64,000 bases of DNA from Lutibacter oceani (GCF_003384935.1 NZ_QTTQ01000011.1:616718-680717); one strand, 5' to 3'; shown: positions 27,852 to 37,236, counted from the first letter of the stretch. Numbers and translations: made by a program. The notes: a model not told the origin generated them from the sequence alone.

Positions 27852-28553
27852 TTAATTTTCTATGCGTTTAATAAATTCATCTTTATAATTTAAACCTATT
27901 GGAATTCGTTTACTATCTATTAAAATTCTATTTCTTTGCACTGAATGAATGTGCTTTAATGAAACAATAAAAGAGCGGTGCACCCTAATAAAATCTTTTG
28001 TTAACTTTTCTTCAAAAGCTTTTAAACTGCATAGCGTTAAAATTGGCTTAGGAGAATCTGTATAAATTTTTATATAATCCTTCAAACCTTCAACATACCG
28101 TATTGCATCTAAATTTACCTTAAGGTTTTCATAATCAGATTTTACAAATACAAAATCTACTAGCTTAAGAGGTTTTTCAATATTAGATTCTTCAGTTTTT
28201 AAAATTAACAGTTCATGCGCCCTGTTAACTGCCTTTAAAAAACGATGAAAAGGAATAGGTTTTACTAAATAATCTACAGCATTTAAATTAAATCCTTCAA
28301 CAGCATAATGAGAATAGGCTGTTGTAAATATAAATAGTGGTTTTATATCTAAAGACTTTATAAATTCTATTCCTGAAAAATCAGGCATTTCAATATCAGA
28401 AAAAATTAAATCAACTTTATGGTTTTGAAGAATTGATGCTGCTTCAATAGCATTAGAACAGCTAGCAACTAATTGTAACATTGGTACTTTAGAAACAAAA
28501 TCTTCTAATAATTCTATTGCCAATGGCTCATCATCTATAATTAAACACCTCAT
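27852..28553 (-). CDS. LytTR-family response regulator
   Basis: DNA-binding response regulator, 233 aa. Receiver domain (1-120) with the acidic pair in IIDDEP and phospho-acceptor Asp53 in FSDIEMPDFS, plus the conserved Thr and Lys (TTAYSHYA, VKPIPFHRF). The C-terminal LytTR domain (about 132-233) includes IRYVEGLKDYIKIY and FIRVHRSFIVSLKHI. It overlaps the upstream histidine kinase gene by 4 nt (ATGA), so they form one two-component pair. The likely targets are the kelch, barrel and DUF4270 genes upstream. Confidence 0.93.
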   Translation of the reverse strand: MRCLIIDDEPLAIELLEDFVSKVPMLQLVASCSNAIEAASILQNHKVDLIFSDIEMPDFSGIEFIKSLDIKPLFIFTTAYSHYAVEGFNLNAVDYLVKPIPFHRFLKAVNRAHELLILKTEESNIEKPLKLVDFVFVKSDYENLKVNLDAIRYVEGLKDYIKIYTDSPKPILTLCSLKAFEEKLTKDFIRVHRSFIVSLKHIHSVQRNRILIDSKRIPIGLNYKDEFIKRIEN

Positions 28554-29614
28554 ATTTTTTTTAACTTTAGCAACAATTCTACAGTAAACAAATTATCTAA
28601 TTCTTCAATTGTTAGCGTATGAGAATCTGGGTACAATAATTTCAGTCTTTTTTTTATATTTTGAATTCCAATTCCTGAATTTGGATTGTTCTTTTCTTTT
28701 AATGATATATAATTAGATATATTTAAATTTAAATTACCATTCTCAACATTTATTTTTATAACAATATTTGTTTTTCCGGTATAATCTGTTCCATATTTAA
28801 AAGCATTTTCTATAAATGAAATTAACAATAAAGGCTCTATATAATAGTCTAAATATCCATGAACATTAAACCGAACTCCACTGGAATCCTTCAATCTTAA
28901 ATTTTGAAGTGATATGTAATTTTTTATATAATTAATTTCATTTTGAAGAGAAACGACATCTTTATTGGTTTCATAAATCATATATCGCATTAATTCAGAC
29001 AATGTAATAATAGCATCTGTAGTATTATCAGATTTTTTATTGGCTAAAGAGTAAATACTATTTAATGAGTTAAATAGAAAATGAGGATTTAATTGTGTTT
29101 TTAAAAATGATAATTCCGTATTAACTTTCTCATTTTTAATTAATGCTTTTATCTTTTCACTTTTATACCATTCAACCACTAATTTTATACTTGCTCCTAC
29201 AGCAAAAAGTAATGAGGCAACAAAAACTTGAACTCCCATAAAAATGCGATCATTTGACCTAAACTTTGGAACATTCTCATCAAACTTTGGAAAATCAGGT
29301 CTATTTGCCATCATTTCCTTAAAAAATGCTTCTGGAGGGGGAAACAAATTATTTAAATAAACTGAGAAAAAAATAAAAGACACTGAAGCTGCAACGTACA
29401 ACAGAATTCTTTTACTCAACAATAATTTAGGAACTAACAAACTATAATTCAAGTAAAAAATAAAAATATTTATTCCTATTTTAATATAAAAATTAACATC
29501 TTTTGGTAAAATTTGAAACCGATTATAAAAAGTAAGTAAATTAATTGAAATAAATATAGCCCAACATAAAATATGGATTATTAATGGGTTTATATTTTTT
29601 ACAAATAGTTTCAA
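28550..29614 (-). CDS. Sensor histidine kinase, LytS/YehU-like (PF06580)
   Basis: Membrane sensor kinase, 354 aa. Four predicted membrane helices (about 11-30, 42-62, 69-90, 126-147) form the sensor, with a short periplasmic or loop segment between helices 3 and 4. The His_kinase domain starts KTQLNPHFLFNSLNSIYSL with His178 as the phosphorylation site, followed by an HATPase with IENAFKYG and NSGIGIQNIKKRLKLLYP. There is no extracytoplasmic ligand domain, typical for the family. Translation is coupled to the LytTR regulator. Confidence 0.93.
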   Translation of the reverse strand: MKLFVKNINPLIIHILCWAIFISINLLTFYNRFQILPKDVNFYIKIGINIFIFYLNYSLLVPKLLLSKRILLYVAASVSFIFFSVYLNNLFPPPEAFFKEMMANRPDFPKFDENVPKFRSNDRIFMGVQVFVASLLFAVGASIKLVVEWYKSEKIKALIKNEKVNTELSFLKTQLNPHFLFNSLNSIYSLANKKSDNTTDAIITLSELMRYMIYETNKDVVSLQNEINYIKNYISLQNLRLKDSSGVRFNVHGYLDYYIEPLLLISFIENAFKYGTDYTGKTNIVIKINVENGNLNLNISNYISLKEKNNPNSGIGIQNIKKRLKLLYPDSHTLTIEELDNLFTVELLLKLKKI

Positions 29615-29710
29615 GAAAATACAATGTGGGTTAACAATTTTACAGCAAATTTACTTTAATTATTAAAAATACTTGTCGAGTTTTGTGTGCAGAACTATTA
29701 AATTAAAGTT

Positions 29711-29749
29711 AAAAAAGGAGCTGAATCATTTTTATTTTCATCCAGCTCC
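29711..29749 (-). terminator. Terminator after the kelch gene
   Basis: GGAGCTG/CAGCTCC 7-bp stem with a 19-nt loop; on the minus strand the stem is followed by TTTTTT. It separates the kelch-barrel transcript from the kinase gene downstream. Confidence 0.6.
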
Positions 29750-29785
29750 ATCTATTAAACAAACAATTTAAAAAAAACAATTATT

Positions 29786-30775
29786 TTAATCATCTTCATC
29801 TAATTCTTCATAAGGTCTAAACTCCCAGTTATCATCAAAATAATAACTTCCACTTCTGCCCATTAAAACAAATGCTTTATCTGAAAAACTAAAAGAAGCT
29901 GCATCCTGTCTTGCACTACCTTCAAAATCAGAAGCTTCTTCCCAAACATCAAGTACTGGATTATATTCCCACAAATTTGTGGAAACCCCAGAAGAAGTAC
30001 CTGTGGTAACATAGCCCAACCCATTTAATGTAAATGCTACTCCGCTTGACAATAATACGCTATAATCCTCATCTTCATCATCCAAATCTTTTAAACGTGT
30101 CCACGATTCTGTATTTCCATCAAACTCATAAAAATCATTTTGATACGCACCATTTCTTAAACCTGTACCCATATATACTTTATCATTAATTGTAAATGAA
30201 ACTGCATTTTTTCTTTTATCACCACCAAATCCAACTGCTTGAATCCATTCATCAGTTTCTGGATTGTATTGCCAAAAATCTTTTAGTTCACTTCCATCAT
30301 ATCCAGTTCCAATATATCCTTTACCCGCAACTGCAAAACCCACTGCGGCATATCTTTCGGTTCCTCCAAAATCAGCTTTTTGATCCCAAGTATCTGTTTC
30401 AGGGTTGTAACTCCAAAAGTCTTTTAACTTATTGTCTCCATCATATCCGGTTCCAAAATAGCCGATTCCATCAATTGAAAACCCAACAGCTCCACTTCGT
30501 GCAACACCAGGAAAATCAGCTTTTTGAACCCAATAATCACCTTCTTTATTATACTCCCATAAATCACTTAAATAATCGTCACCATCATATCCCGAAACCA
30601 AATACCCTTTATCTCCTATAACAAATGACACAGCATTACCCCTTGCGTCACCATCGAAAGAAGAACTTTCAACCCAATTTCCATACTCTGTATCATCATC
30701 GTCATTTGAACATCCAATACCAAATAACAGTGTTAAAATAATTAATTTAGTTATGTGCCTTTTTTTTAATTTCAT
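29786..30775 (-). CDS. Kelch-repeat lipoprotein
   Basis: Probable surface or periplasmic beta-propeller, 329 aa. The lipobox FGIGC gives lipidation at Cys22. Six kelch-type repeats of about 45-50 residues follow, each with a GYxGTGYDG-like glycine turn and an LxDFWxYNPETDxW blade (for example YIGTGYDGSELKDFWQYNPE). The tail is acidic (EELDEDD). In Flavobacteria such proteins often occur with DUF4270 lipoproteins and LytTR two-component systems, as here; the ligand is unknown. It is transcribed with the beta-barrel gene 27 bp upstream. Confidence 0.88.
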   Translation of the reverse strand: MKLKKRHITKLIILTLLFGIGCSNDDDDTEYGNWVESSSFDGDARGNAVSFVIGDKGYLVSGYDGDDYLSDLWEYNKEGDYWVQKADFPGVARSGAVGFSIDGIGYFGTGYDGDNKLKDFWSYNPETDTWDQKADFGGTERYAAVGFAVAGKGYIGTGYDGSELKDFWQYNPETDEWIQAVGFGGDKRKNAVSFTINDKVYMGTGLRNGAYQNDFYEFDGNTESWTRLKDLDDEDEDYSVLLSSGVAFTLNGLGYVTTGTSSGVSTNLWEYNPVLDVWEEASDFEGSARQDAASFSFSDKAFVLMGRSGSYYFDDNWEFRPYEELDEDD

Positions 30776-30802
30776 AATTTCCTATTTTAGTTAATCTTTT
30801 TT

Positions 30803-31645
30803 TTAATTAAATTTTAAACCAACACCAACAAAAAATTGCTGCTTAGTGTTAAATTCATAAACATCCTTATTTCCATTTTCCAAATTAAAATTAGATAACA
30901 ATTGGCATCCTGCATTTAAAGAAATTTTCCAAAAATCATCAATCTTATGATGGTACATTATTCCTGCAATTAAGGATTGATATTTGGCTTTTTTAGTTAC
31001 GCCATTTTCTAAATTCAAATTATTTGAAAGGTTTGCCACAAACCCTTTTGGCTCGACATAAAATTTGGTTTTATTCCTATTATTAAATGTAAATTGAATG
31101 GCTGTTTTTGGAACACCAATTGTGTATTGAAATTTTTCACTCACATTTTTTGAATAACTAATAATTGGGATTGGAACTGTTAAACCAAAATTTGAATTTA
31201 CTGTTACTCCAAGAGTTAGTTTACTTCTATTTTTTGTTTTAGTAAACGATAGTGTACCATTAAACAATACGTCTCTAAAACTAACATTAGATTCAAAATT
31301 AGATGAAATTGAAGGCGCTAATTCTAAATTATAATTCCAATTATTAGTTAAAATATTTAAATATTCCAAAGAATAAGAAATTGTTTTAAAGCTGGAAATA
31401 GTATTTGTATTTATAGTTTCATTAGCGTTATAATCAACCTCGTAATTTGAAAATGAAATACCATTTACAAAGGTTCCCTTTTTTAAATTTAGTGGGTATT
31501 GTATTTTTAAAGTTGAAGTATTTAATCCTACAGAATTAGATTTGTTTAACAAATTATTAAACGACAACTCTGCTATATGTATATTTTGTCCAAACATTGA
31601 TATCAATCCAATAATTAACATTAAAACCGTTATGCTTACTTTCAT
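30803..31645 (-). CDS. Outer-membrane beta-barrel protein (DUF6268-like)
   Basis: 280 aa with a signal peptide (MKVSITVLMLIIGLISMFGQ) and alternating hydrophobic/polar strands through the whole length, such as KLTLGVTVNSNFGLTVPI and the C-terminal QQFFVGVGLKFN, which ends in an aromatic-polar strand typical for barrels. It resembles small flavobacterial outer-membrane proteins classed as DUF6268, but I cannot confirm this by eye. First gene of the leftward kelch transcript and divergent from the DUF4270 gene; the 236-bp gap carries candidate operators. Confidence 0.7.
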   Translation of the reverse strand: MKVSITVLMLIIGLISMFGQNIHIAELSFNNLLNKSNSVGLNTSTLKIQYPLNLKKGTFVNGISFSNYEVDYNANETINTNTISSFKTISYSLEYLNILTNNWNYNLELAPSISSNFESNVSFRDVLFNGTLSFTKTKNRSKLTLGVTVNSNFGLTVPIPIISYSKNVSEKFQYTIGVPKTAIQFTFNNRNKTKFYVEPKGFVANLSNNLNLENGVTKKAKYQSLIAGIMYHHKIDDFWKISLNAGCQLLSNFNLENGNKDVYEFNTKQQFFVGVGLKFN

Positions 31646-31733
31646 GTTTCATTCTAAATTTCATTACAAATCTATTTCTCAAAATTCAGTTTTAGGCTAT
31701 AAAATAGACGAAGACATTCTTTTTATCTACTTA

Positions 31734-31764
31734 TAGGTTGTTAACACCTACAAACCCACAAACC
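31734..31764. promoter_or_regulatory. Operator-like repeats in divergent promoter
   Basis: Near-palindrome TAGGT-TGTTAACA-CCTA (31734-31750) is followed at once by two direct copies of ACAAACC spaced 8 bp apart (31750-31756, 31758-31764). LytTR regulators usually bind direct repeats, so this gap between the barrel and DUF4270 genes is a plausible target of the neighbouring regulator. Confidence 0.4.
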
Positions 31765-31881
31765 TATTGATTTAGAGCATTTTAACATATTTTTAACGCT
31801 TTAATCGTTACTATTTCAGTGTTCATCTATTTTATAATTCAAATCCTATTGAATTAAAATATTTTTACACAAAAAAGAAAA

Positions 31882-33213
31882 ATGAAATATTATTTACTAC
31901 TCTTATTTATAGCTTTAAACCTATTTGTTTCGTGTAATAATGATAACAACTATTATGAAGTTGGTGAAAATTTTATTGAAACAAATATACATATAGTTAG
32001 AATAGATACCCTTTCAATAAATACGGCTACAATTATTGCAGATTCATTAATAACTTCAAACACTAGCAGACTTTTAATTGGTGCCTTGCAAGATGAAATA
32101 TTTGGAAATCTTAAAGCTCAAAGTTATTTAGGATTAAATACATCAACTTTTAATATTGACAAAGAAGCCGTTTTTGATTCAATCGCATTAATTTTACATT
32201 ATGACAGGTATTATTACGGTGATACAACACAAGTTGTAACTTATAAAGTTCATGAAATAACTGAAAATTTTGAACCAAATGATGAAGAAGATGCCTTATA
32301 TTTCTACAATACTTCATCTTTAAAATACAATCCTGAAATTTTAGGCGAAACATCTTTTATAGCATTTCCAAACAAAAAAGATTCCATTTGTATTTCATTA
32401 AAAAAAGAATTTGGTCAAAATTTATTTGATAAAATTATTGATAATGACATTAATAATTTAGATGAACTTGCAAAAGAATTTAAAGGAATTACGGTAGTTC
32501 CAGATGAAAATAACAATACAATATTGGGTTTTAAGTACTCCTCAAGTGATGATAGTTATAATTTTTCTTCAATTAGATTGTATTATACTTTAAAAGATGA
32601 TGACTTTGAAAATAACAATTATCACATAAATTTTTCTATTAATGGAACAAATAAAGTATTTAACAATATTACTAGTAATAGAAGCTCAACCCAACTGCAA
32701 CAATTAAATAATAGTGATGACATTTTATTAAGTTCAAATACCTCAAATAAAATGTACATACAATCAGGCACAGGAATTAGTATGCGCGTTGAAATTCCAA
32801 ATGTTCGATTGTTAAACGAACTAGAAAATAGTGGCACAACTTTAAGTGCTATTTTAAAAATGTATCCTGATAAAAACAGTTATAATAATATTGATCTTAT
32901 AGATTCTTTAGCTGTTTATATTGTAGATAAAAAAAACAGAGTGATATCACAACTTACAAATTTTAGTGGTAATTCTGTATATGCAAATTTAAACACATCA
33001 GATACAGAATTTGATAGTAATACCTATTTCAGTACAGATATAAGTTTGTATGTTGAACAACTTCAAACAAGTTACAATGACCTAGATTATGCCTTAAGAT
33101 TTGAGTTTATAGAAAACACAAAAACAATTAATAAACTACTAATAAACGATCAAACTGGTTCAGAAAATCCAAGCTTAAAAATGGAACTTCAACTAACTTA
33201 TTTAACTTATTAA
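31882..33213 (+). CDS. DUF4270 family lipoprotein
   Basis: 443 aa, exported lipoprotein (lipobox LFVSC, Cys18). The pattern of the DUF4270 family is visible: an early TNIHIVRIDTLSINTATIIADS strand, LIGALQDEIFGNLKAQSYLGL, then VFDSIALILHYDRYYYGDT and a C-terminal SLKMELQLTYLTY. The family is almost restricted to Bacteroidota, predicted beta-rich and surface-associated; its biochemical role is not known to me. It is followed 5 bp later by an outer-membrane protein gene and divergent from barrel and kelch genes. Confidence 0.85.
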   Translation: MKYYLLLLFIALNLFVSCNNDNNYYEVGENFIETNIHIVRIDTLSINTATIIADSLITSNTSRLLIGALQDEIFGNLKAQSYLGLNTSTFNIDKEAVFDSIALILHYDRYYYGDTTQVVTYKVHEITENFEPNDEEDALYFYNTSSLKYNPEILGETSFIAFPNKKDSICISLKKEFGQNLFDKIIDNDINNLDELAKEFKGITVVPDENNNTILGFKYSSSDDSYNFSSIRLYYTLKDDDFENNNYHINFSINGTNKVFNNITSNRSSTQLQQLNNSDDILLSSNTSNKMYIQSGTGISMRVEIPNVRLLNELENSGTTLSAILKMYPDKNSYNNIDLIDSLAVYIVDKKNRVISQLTNFSGNSVYANLNTSDTEFDSNTYFSTDISLYVEQLQTSYNDLDYALRFEFIENTKTINKLLINDQTGSENPSLKMELQLTYLTY

Positions 33214-33218
33214 CACAA

Positions 33219-34448
33219 ATGAAATTAAAACTAATAACCCTATTTTTTACGCTATTCTCATTTATAATTTTCGCTCAAAGCGATTTAGACTCTCCATATT
33301 CAATATTTGGATTAGGTAAAGAAAATTCAAATTTTTTTGGAGCTTCAAGCGCATTAGGAAATACAGGAATTGGCTACAAAACAGGCACTTCTTTAAACAA
33401 ATTAAATCCAGCTTCATTAACTGCTATTAATAAAAATTCATTTTTATATGAAATTGGAATAAATAATACATTTTCAATAAAACAAGACAATAATTCAACC
33501 CAAAATAATTTTGATTTCAATTTTACTCATATTGCAATTGGTTTTTCGGCTACTGAATTTTGGAAAATGAGTTTTGGCCTAATTCCAAAAACAAAGGTTA
33601 ATTACGAAATTGATTTATTTCAACCTGTTGAAGGAACCATTAATAGTTATAATACTAACATTATTGGTTTAGGTGGTTTAAATGAAGTGTTTTGGGGACA
33701 CGGTTTAAAAGTTACAAAAAATCTTTCATTGGGTTTGGAACTACTGGCATATTTTGGCTCAATTAATCAAGAAAAAAGAATTGAATATAACGCCACATCA
33801 ATTTACCTAAATGAACATACTAATTATAAAGGATTTGGTTTAAAAGGTGCTTTTCAATATTCATTAAACAAAACCACTATTGGGGCTACTTTTAACCTTC
33901 CTTCTACTCTAAATGGAACACAAGATGTTGAAGGTATAAAAACCTATAATTCAGGTAGTGAAACCTCAATTATTGAAGAAACCGGTAATGAAATTGAAAA
34001 TTTTGAACTTCCATTAAATATAGGAGTTGGAATTTCTACAACTTTTAAAAACGTATTATTAAATATTGATTTACAAAAAAATTACTGGAGCGATTCTTAC
34101 ATTTCAAATTCAAATTTTAATTATAGAGACCAAAGTATTTACGGATTAGGAATTGAATACAAATCTTCTAAAAATTTATTCCAATATTGGAATAAAGTTA
34201 TTTATAGAATGGGGATAAATTATGATACTGGTTACTTAACTTTATCAAATACAAAAATAGATAGTTATGGTTTTTCAGCTGGGTTGGGTTTACCTATATC
34301 TAATAATAGTTTTTCAACATTAAACCTAAGTTATTCTTACGGAAAAGAAGGAACCTTAAATAAAAACTTAATAATAGATAACTTTCATAAACTATCTATT
34401 AATGTTAGTTTAAACAGCAACTGGTTTCAAAAACAAAAAATATTCTAA
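33219..34448 (+). CDS. Outer-membrane protein, FadL/OmpP1-like barrel
   Basis: 409 aa with a signal peptide ending FIIFAQ. The mature start SDLDSPYSIFGLGKENSNFFGASSALGNTGIG and NPASLTAI are typical of flavobacterial outer-membrane transport proteins related to the FadL barrel family. The rest is regular beta-strand spacing. Co-transcribed with the DUF4270 lipoprotein; the pair would be the right-hand transcript of the surface system. Substrate unknown. Confidence 0.7.
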   Translation: MKLKLITLFFTLFSFIIFAQSDLDSPYSIFGLGKENSNFFGASSALGNTGIGYKTGTSLNKLNPASLTAINKNSFLYEIGINNTFSIKQDNNSTQNNFDFNFTHIAIGFSATEFWKMSFGLIPKTKVNYEIDLFQPVEGTINSYNTNIIGLGGLNEVFWGHGLKVTKNLSLGLELLAYFGSINQEKRIEYNATSIYLNEHTNYKGFGLKGAFQYSLNKTTIGATFNLPSTLNGTQDVEGIKTYNSGSETSIIEETGNEIENFELPLNIGVGISTTFKNVLLNIDLQKNYWSDSYISNSNFNYRDQSIYGLGIEYKSSKNLFQYWNKVIYRMGINYDTGYLTLSNTKIDSYGFSAGLGLPISNNSFSTLNLSYSYGKEGTLNKNLIIDNFHKLSINVSLNSNWFQKQKIF

Positions 34449-34457
34449 GACAACAAA

Positions 34458-34919
34458 TTATTTATTGCTATTAATAATCTCATTTATAATTTTTAAATGA
34501 TGTTTGGTATGAATTGCCAAAAACCGCTGACTCTTTTTTAGTGGCAACATTCCAAAATATGGATGTGAAAAATGATTTTTAGCTGACAAAATTTTAATTT
34601 CTTGTAAATGTTTTTTTGAAATTTCTAATTGGTTTTCTAAAGCTATTTTTGATATTTCTCCATTTTCAACAACGTGTTTTGGTGCTTTTGCCTTCCCTTT
34701 TGGAATATTTCCTGTTAAAAAAATATAAAATTTTACAAAGCTTGAAGTGCCCTTGTAATTTTCTGGATTCGATTTTTTTAAAGCCTCACAAACACTATTA
34801 ATCACTTTTAATGAATGATCTATATGCCAAGCAACAGTTGTTGATGAAACCTTTTCATTTCGCAGTAAATAATGGGGTACTAATTGCTCTAAGGCATCCA
34901 AACTCTTTTCAATGTTCAT
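34458..34919 (-). CDS. DinB-like / DUF1569 protein
   Basis: 153 aa, soluble, four-helix-bundle prediction. His residues at the metal-site positions of the DinB superfamily are present: AWHIDHSLKV in helix 2, HPYFGMLPLKKSQRF before helix 4 and IHTKHHLKIINEI in helix 4. DUF1569-type proteins have this length and layout. Biochemical function unknown, possibly thiol-dependent metalloenzyme. Convergent with the outer-membrane protein gene, only 9 bp apart. Confidence 0.75.
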   Translation of the reverse strand: MNIEKSLDALEQLVPHYLLRNEKVSSTTVAWHIDHSLKVINSVCEALKKSNPENYKGTSSFVKFYIFLTGNIPKGKAKAPKHVVENGEISKIALENQLEISKKHLQEIKILSAKNHFSHPYFGMLPLKKSQRFLAIHTKHHLKIINEIINSNK

Positions 34920-34949
34920 TTATTAAATTTTTGCAGAAGTATTATATTA

Positions 34950-35774
34950 TTACCAGCCACCACCAGAACCACCACCACTAAATCCACCTCCACCAAAACC
35001 GCCGCCGAAGCCACCGCCACCAAAACCTCCACTAGATCCACTTCCAAAACCACCGCTACTTCCAAAGCCACCTCTACCGGCACGGCTTAAAATAATAGCT
35101 TTTAAAATATCTGCTGCGGTAGAATCTCTCCTAAAACGCTTGCCATTATGGCCTCCTCCTTTATTTTTCTTCGAAAAAATAATTAATAAAATGATGAAGA
35201 TTATAAAAATGATTACAAATGTTGGAATACCTCTATCACTGTTAGAGTTTTGCTTTTTTGTGTTTTTATAAGAACCATTTAAAACTTCGAAAATAGCATC
35301 AGAACCTTTATCCAAACCTCTATAAAAATCGCCTTTTTTAAATTCAGGAATAATAATATTTCTTGTAATTTCACCTCCAATACCGGCAGTTAATAAATGC
35401 TCAACACCATAACCTGGAGAAATCCATATTTTACGTTCTTTATTTGCTAATAAAATAAAAACACCGTTATCTTCTTTTGCTTGTCCAATACCCCATTCAT
35501 GTGCCCATTTTGGTGTTAAAATACCTATATCTTCACCATTTATGGTTTCAACTGTAGCAATTACAATTTGCGTTGATGTAGAATCTGAATACTTAATTAA
35601 TTTATTTTCTAAAGCTGTTTTTTGTGAAGCTGATAATAAATTGGCATAATCATAAACACTTGTTTGAAGCTTTGGTTTATCTGGAATTGTAAACTGCCCA
35701 AATACAATTTGAACAAACAAAATGGTTATAAAAAAAGTAGCGTATTTTTTAAATATGTTATTTAATCTAATCAT
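34950..35774 (-). CDS. TPM-domain membrane protein with glycine-rich tail (YgcG-like)
   Basis: 274 aa: signal peptide (ends VFGQ), TPM domain (about 40-170, YDYANLLSASQKTALENKL, NGVFILLANKERKIWISPGYGVEHLLT), one membrane helix (about 185-202, FVIIFIIFIILLIIF), a short basic segment and a tail of Gly, Ser and Phe repeats ending GGGW. TPM proteins are linked with photosystem repair in plants and are of unclear role in bacteria. Its ATG directly follows the stop of the second TPM gene, and lemA precedes that, the common LemA-TPM-TPM arrangement. Confidence 0.9.
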   Translation of the reverse strand: MIRLNNIFKKYATFFITILFVQIVFGQFTIPDKPKLQTSVYDYANLLSASQKTALENKLIKYSDSTSTQIVIATVETINGEDIGILTPKWAHEWGIGQAKEDNGVFILLANKERKIWISPGYGVEHLLTAGIGGEITRNIIIPEFKKGDFYRGLDKGSDAIFEVLNGSYKNTKKQNSNSDRGIPTFVIIFIIFIILLIIFSKKNKGGGHNGKRFRRDSTAADILKAIILSRAGRGGFGSSGGFGSGSSGGFGGGGFGGGFGGGGFSGGGSGGGW

Positions 35775-36212
35775 TTATCCTTTAGAGATTTCGTCAGATA
35801 ATTCGTTAGTATCCTTTGATTTATAAGGAAAAAATTCTTTTAATTTTTCACCTACTTCTAAAATAGCAAGTTCAATTCCTTTTGAGAATTCTCCCTTTTT
35901 AAAATGAGATAACATTAGTTCTTTTTCTGTATGCCAAAAGTTTTCTGGAACCTTATTATTTATTCCTTCATCACCTAAAATGGCTAATTTTTTACTTTTA
36001 ACAGCAATGTAAATTAAAACACCATTTCTAAGATCAGTAGTGTCCATTTTTAAAAAATGAAAAACCTCCAAAGCTCTATCCAATGGAGGTTTTTCAGTAT
36101 TTTCTTCTATGTGTACACGGATTTCTCCTGAAGTATTTTTTTCAGAAACTTTTATAGCTTCAATTAACAATTGTTCCTGCTCTGCTGTTAAAAAATCTTC
36201 AACTTGTGACAT
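35775..36212 (-). CDS. TPM-domain protein, cytoplasmic type
   Basis: 145 aa, a stand-alone TPM domain without signal peptide. Begins SQVEDFLTAEQEQLLIEAI and contains SGEIRVHIEEN, RNGVLIYIAVKSKKLAILGDEGI and HFKKGEFSKGIELAILEVGEKL, matching the second TPM protein that usually follows LemA. Its start overlaps the lemA stop by one base (TAATG), so translation is coupled. Function unknown beyond the family link to membrane-associated stress or protein quality roles. Confidence 0.88.
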   Translation of the reverse strand: MSQVEDFLTAEQEQLLIEAIKVSEKNTSGEIRVHIEENTEKPPLDRALEVFHFLKMDTTDLRNGVLIYIAVKSKKLAILGDEGINNKVPENFWHTEKELMLSHFKKGEFSKGIELAILEVGEKLKEFFPYKSKDTNELSDEISKG

Positions 36213-36820
36213 TATTCTTTTTTACCAAAATCAAACTCAACATCAGGTGCTTGGTCGGCCCCTGCTTCAGCATTAAAATAAGGTTTACCTTCAAAGTCAA
36301 AAAATCCAGCTAAAATATTATTTGGAAATGTTTTAACATGATTGTTAAACGGTTTTATTGCTTCATTATAACGTGTACGTGCCGTTAAAATCTGATTTTC
36401 TGTACTTGCTAATTCGTCTTGTAGTTTTAAAAAGTTTTGATTTGCTTTTAAATCTGGATAACGTTCAACAGTAACTAATAAACTTTTTAATGCACCACTT
36501 AAACCACCTTGCACTTGGTTAAATTGAGCCAATTGCTCTGGAGTAATATTTGAAGGATCAATATTTACTGAAGTAGCTTTTGCTCTGGCTTCAATTACTG
36601 AAGTTAACGTTTCTTTTTCAAAATCTGCTGCTCCTTGTACTGTTTTAACTAAGTTTCCTATTAAATCATTTCTACGTTGGTATGCTGTTTCCACATTCCC
36701 CCAACTCTCAGAAACATTTTCGTTTAATTGTATTCCTTTATTATAAAACCCTTTTACCCAGCTATAGCCACCAAAAGCTAATAATGCTATTATAATTAAA
36801 GGTATTAACCACTTTTTCAT
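36212..36820 (-). CDS. lemA: LemA family membrane protein
   Basis: 202 aa: N-terminal membrane anchor (WLIPLIIIALLAFGGYSWV) followed by a long helical domain. Family motifs are clear: ENVSESWGNVETAYQRRNDLIGNLV, VQGAADFEKETLTSVIEARA, SLLVTVERYPDLKANQNF and ILTARTRYNEAIKPFNN. LemA is widespread and poorly understood. First gene of the LemA-TPM-TPM operon. Confidence 0.95.
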   Translation of the reverse strand: MKKWLIPLIIIALLAFGGYSWVKGFYNKGIQLNENVSESWGNVETAYQRRNDLIGNLVKTVQGAADFEKETLTSVIEARAKATSVNIDPSNITPEQLAQFNQVQGGLSGALKSLLVTVERYPDLKANQNFLKLQDELASTENQILTARTRYNEAIKPFNNHVKTFPNNILAGFFDFEGKPYFNAEAGADQAPDVEFDFGKKE

Positions 36821-36903
36821 TTGATTTGATTTTAAATTTATTTATAATTCTATTTAATTAGTTGCCCAAACAACAATTCTGTTACTAATTTACAGAAAAA
36901 AAA

Positions 36904-37236
36904 TTAAGAAATTTGATTTTTTATTTTAATCAATTCAGCTTTAATAGTTTCTAAACGCATGATAATATCATGGTTTCCTTTTACATTTTTAGGATTTTCT
37001 TTCATTTTAGTTTTTGCACCTTCCAGAGTAAATCCTTTTTCTTTAACTAAATAATAAATAAGTTTTAAGTTTTTTAAATCTTCCTGTGTAAATAACCTAT
37101 TCCCTTTGTTGTTTTTTTTGGGCTTAAGAATCTCAAATTCTTTTTCCCAAAAACGAATATGCGAAGTATTAAGACCAAATGCTTTAGCTACTTCACCTAT
37201 TTTATAGTATCTTTTTTCGGGTAAATCTATATACAT
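36904..37236 (-). CDS. MerR-family transcriptional regulator
   Basis: 110 aa with one N-terminal MerR helix-turn-helix (KRYYKIGEVAKAFGLNTSHIRFWEKEF) and a short C-terminal helix (RLETIKAELIKIKNQ) for dimerisation; no effector-binding domain or metal-binding cysteines. Small MerR proteins of this type are common in Flavobacteria next to an M23 peptidase gene. Its ATG overlaps the upstream M23 gene stop by one base, so the pair is co-translated; a link with cell-wall or cell-division control is inferred from context. Confidence 0.92.
   Translation of the reverse strand: MYIDLPEKRYYKIGEVAKAFGLNTSHIRFWEKEFEILKPKKNNKGNRLFTQEDLKNLKLIYYLVKEKGFTLEGAKTKMKENPKNVKGNHDIIMRLETIKAELIKIKNQIS

Noticed and set aside
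30196-30621. 141-aa plus-strand ORF
   Set aside because: Antisense shadow of the kelch repeats; low-complexity His/Gln/Leu composition and no start signals.
34950-35110. Tandem repeat or phase-variable tract
   Set aside because: It encodes the Gly/Ser/Phe-rich tail normal for this TPM family; codons vary, so it is not a perfect repeat.
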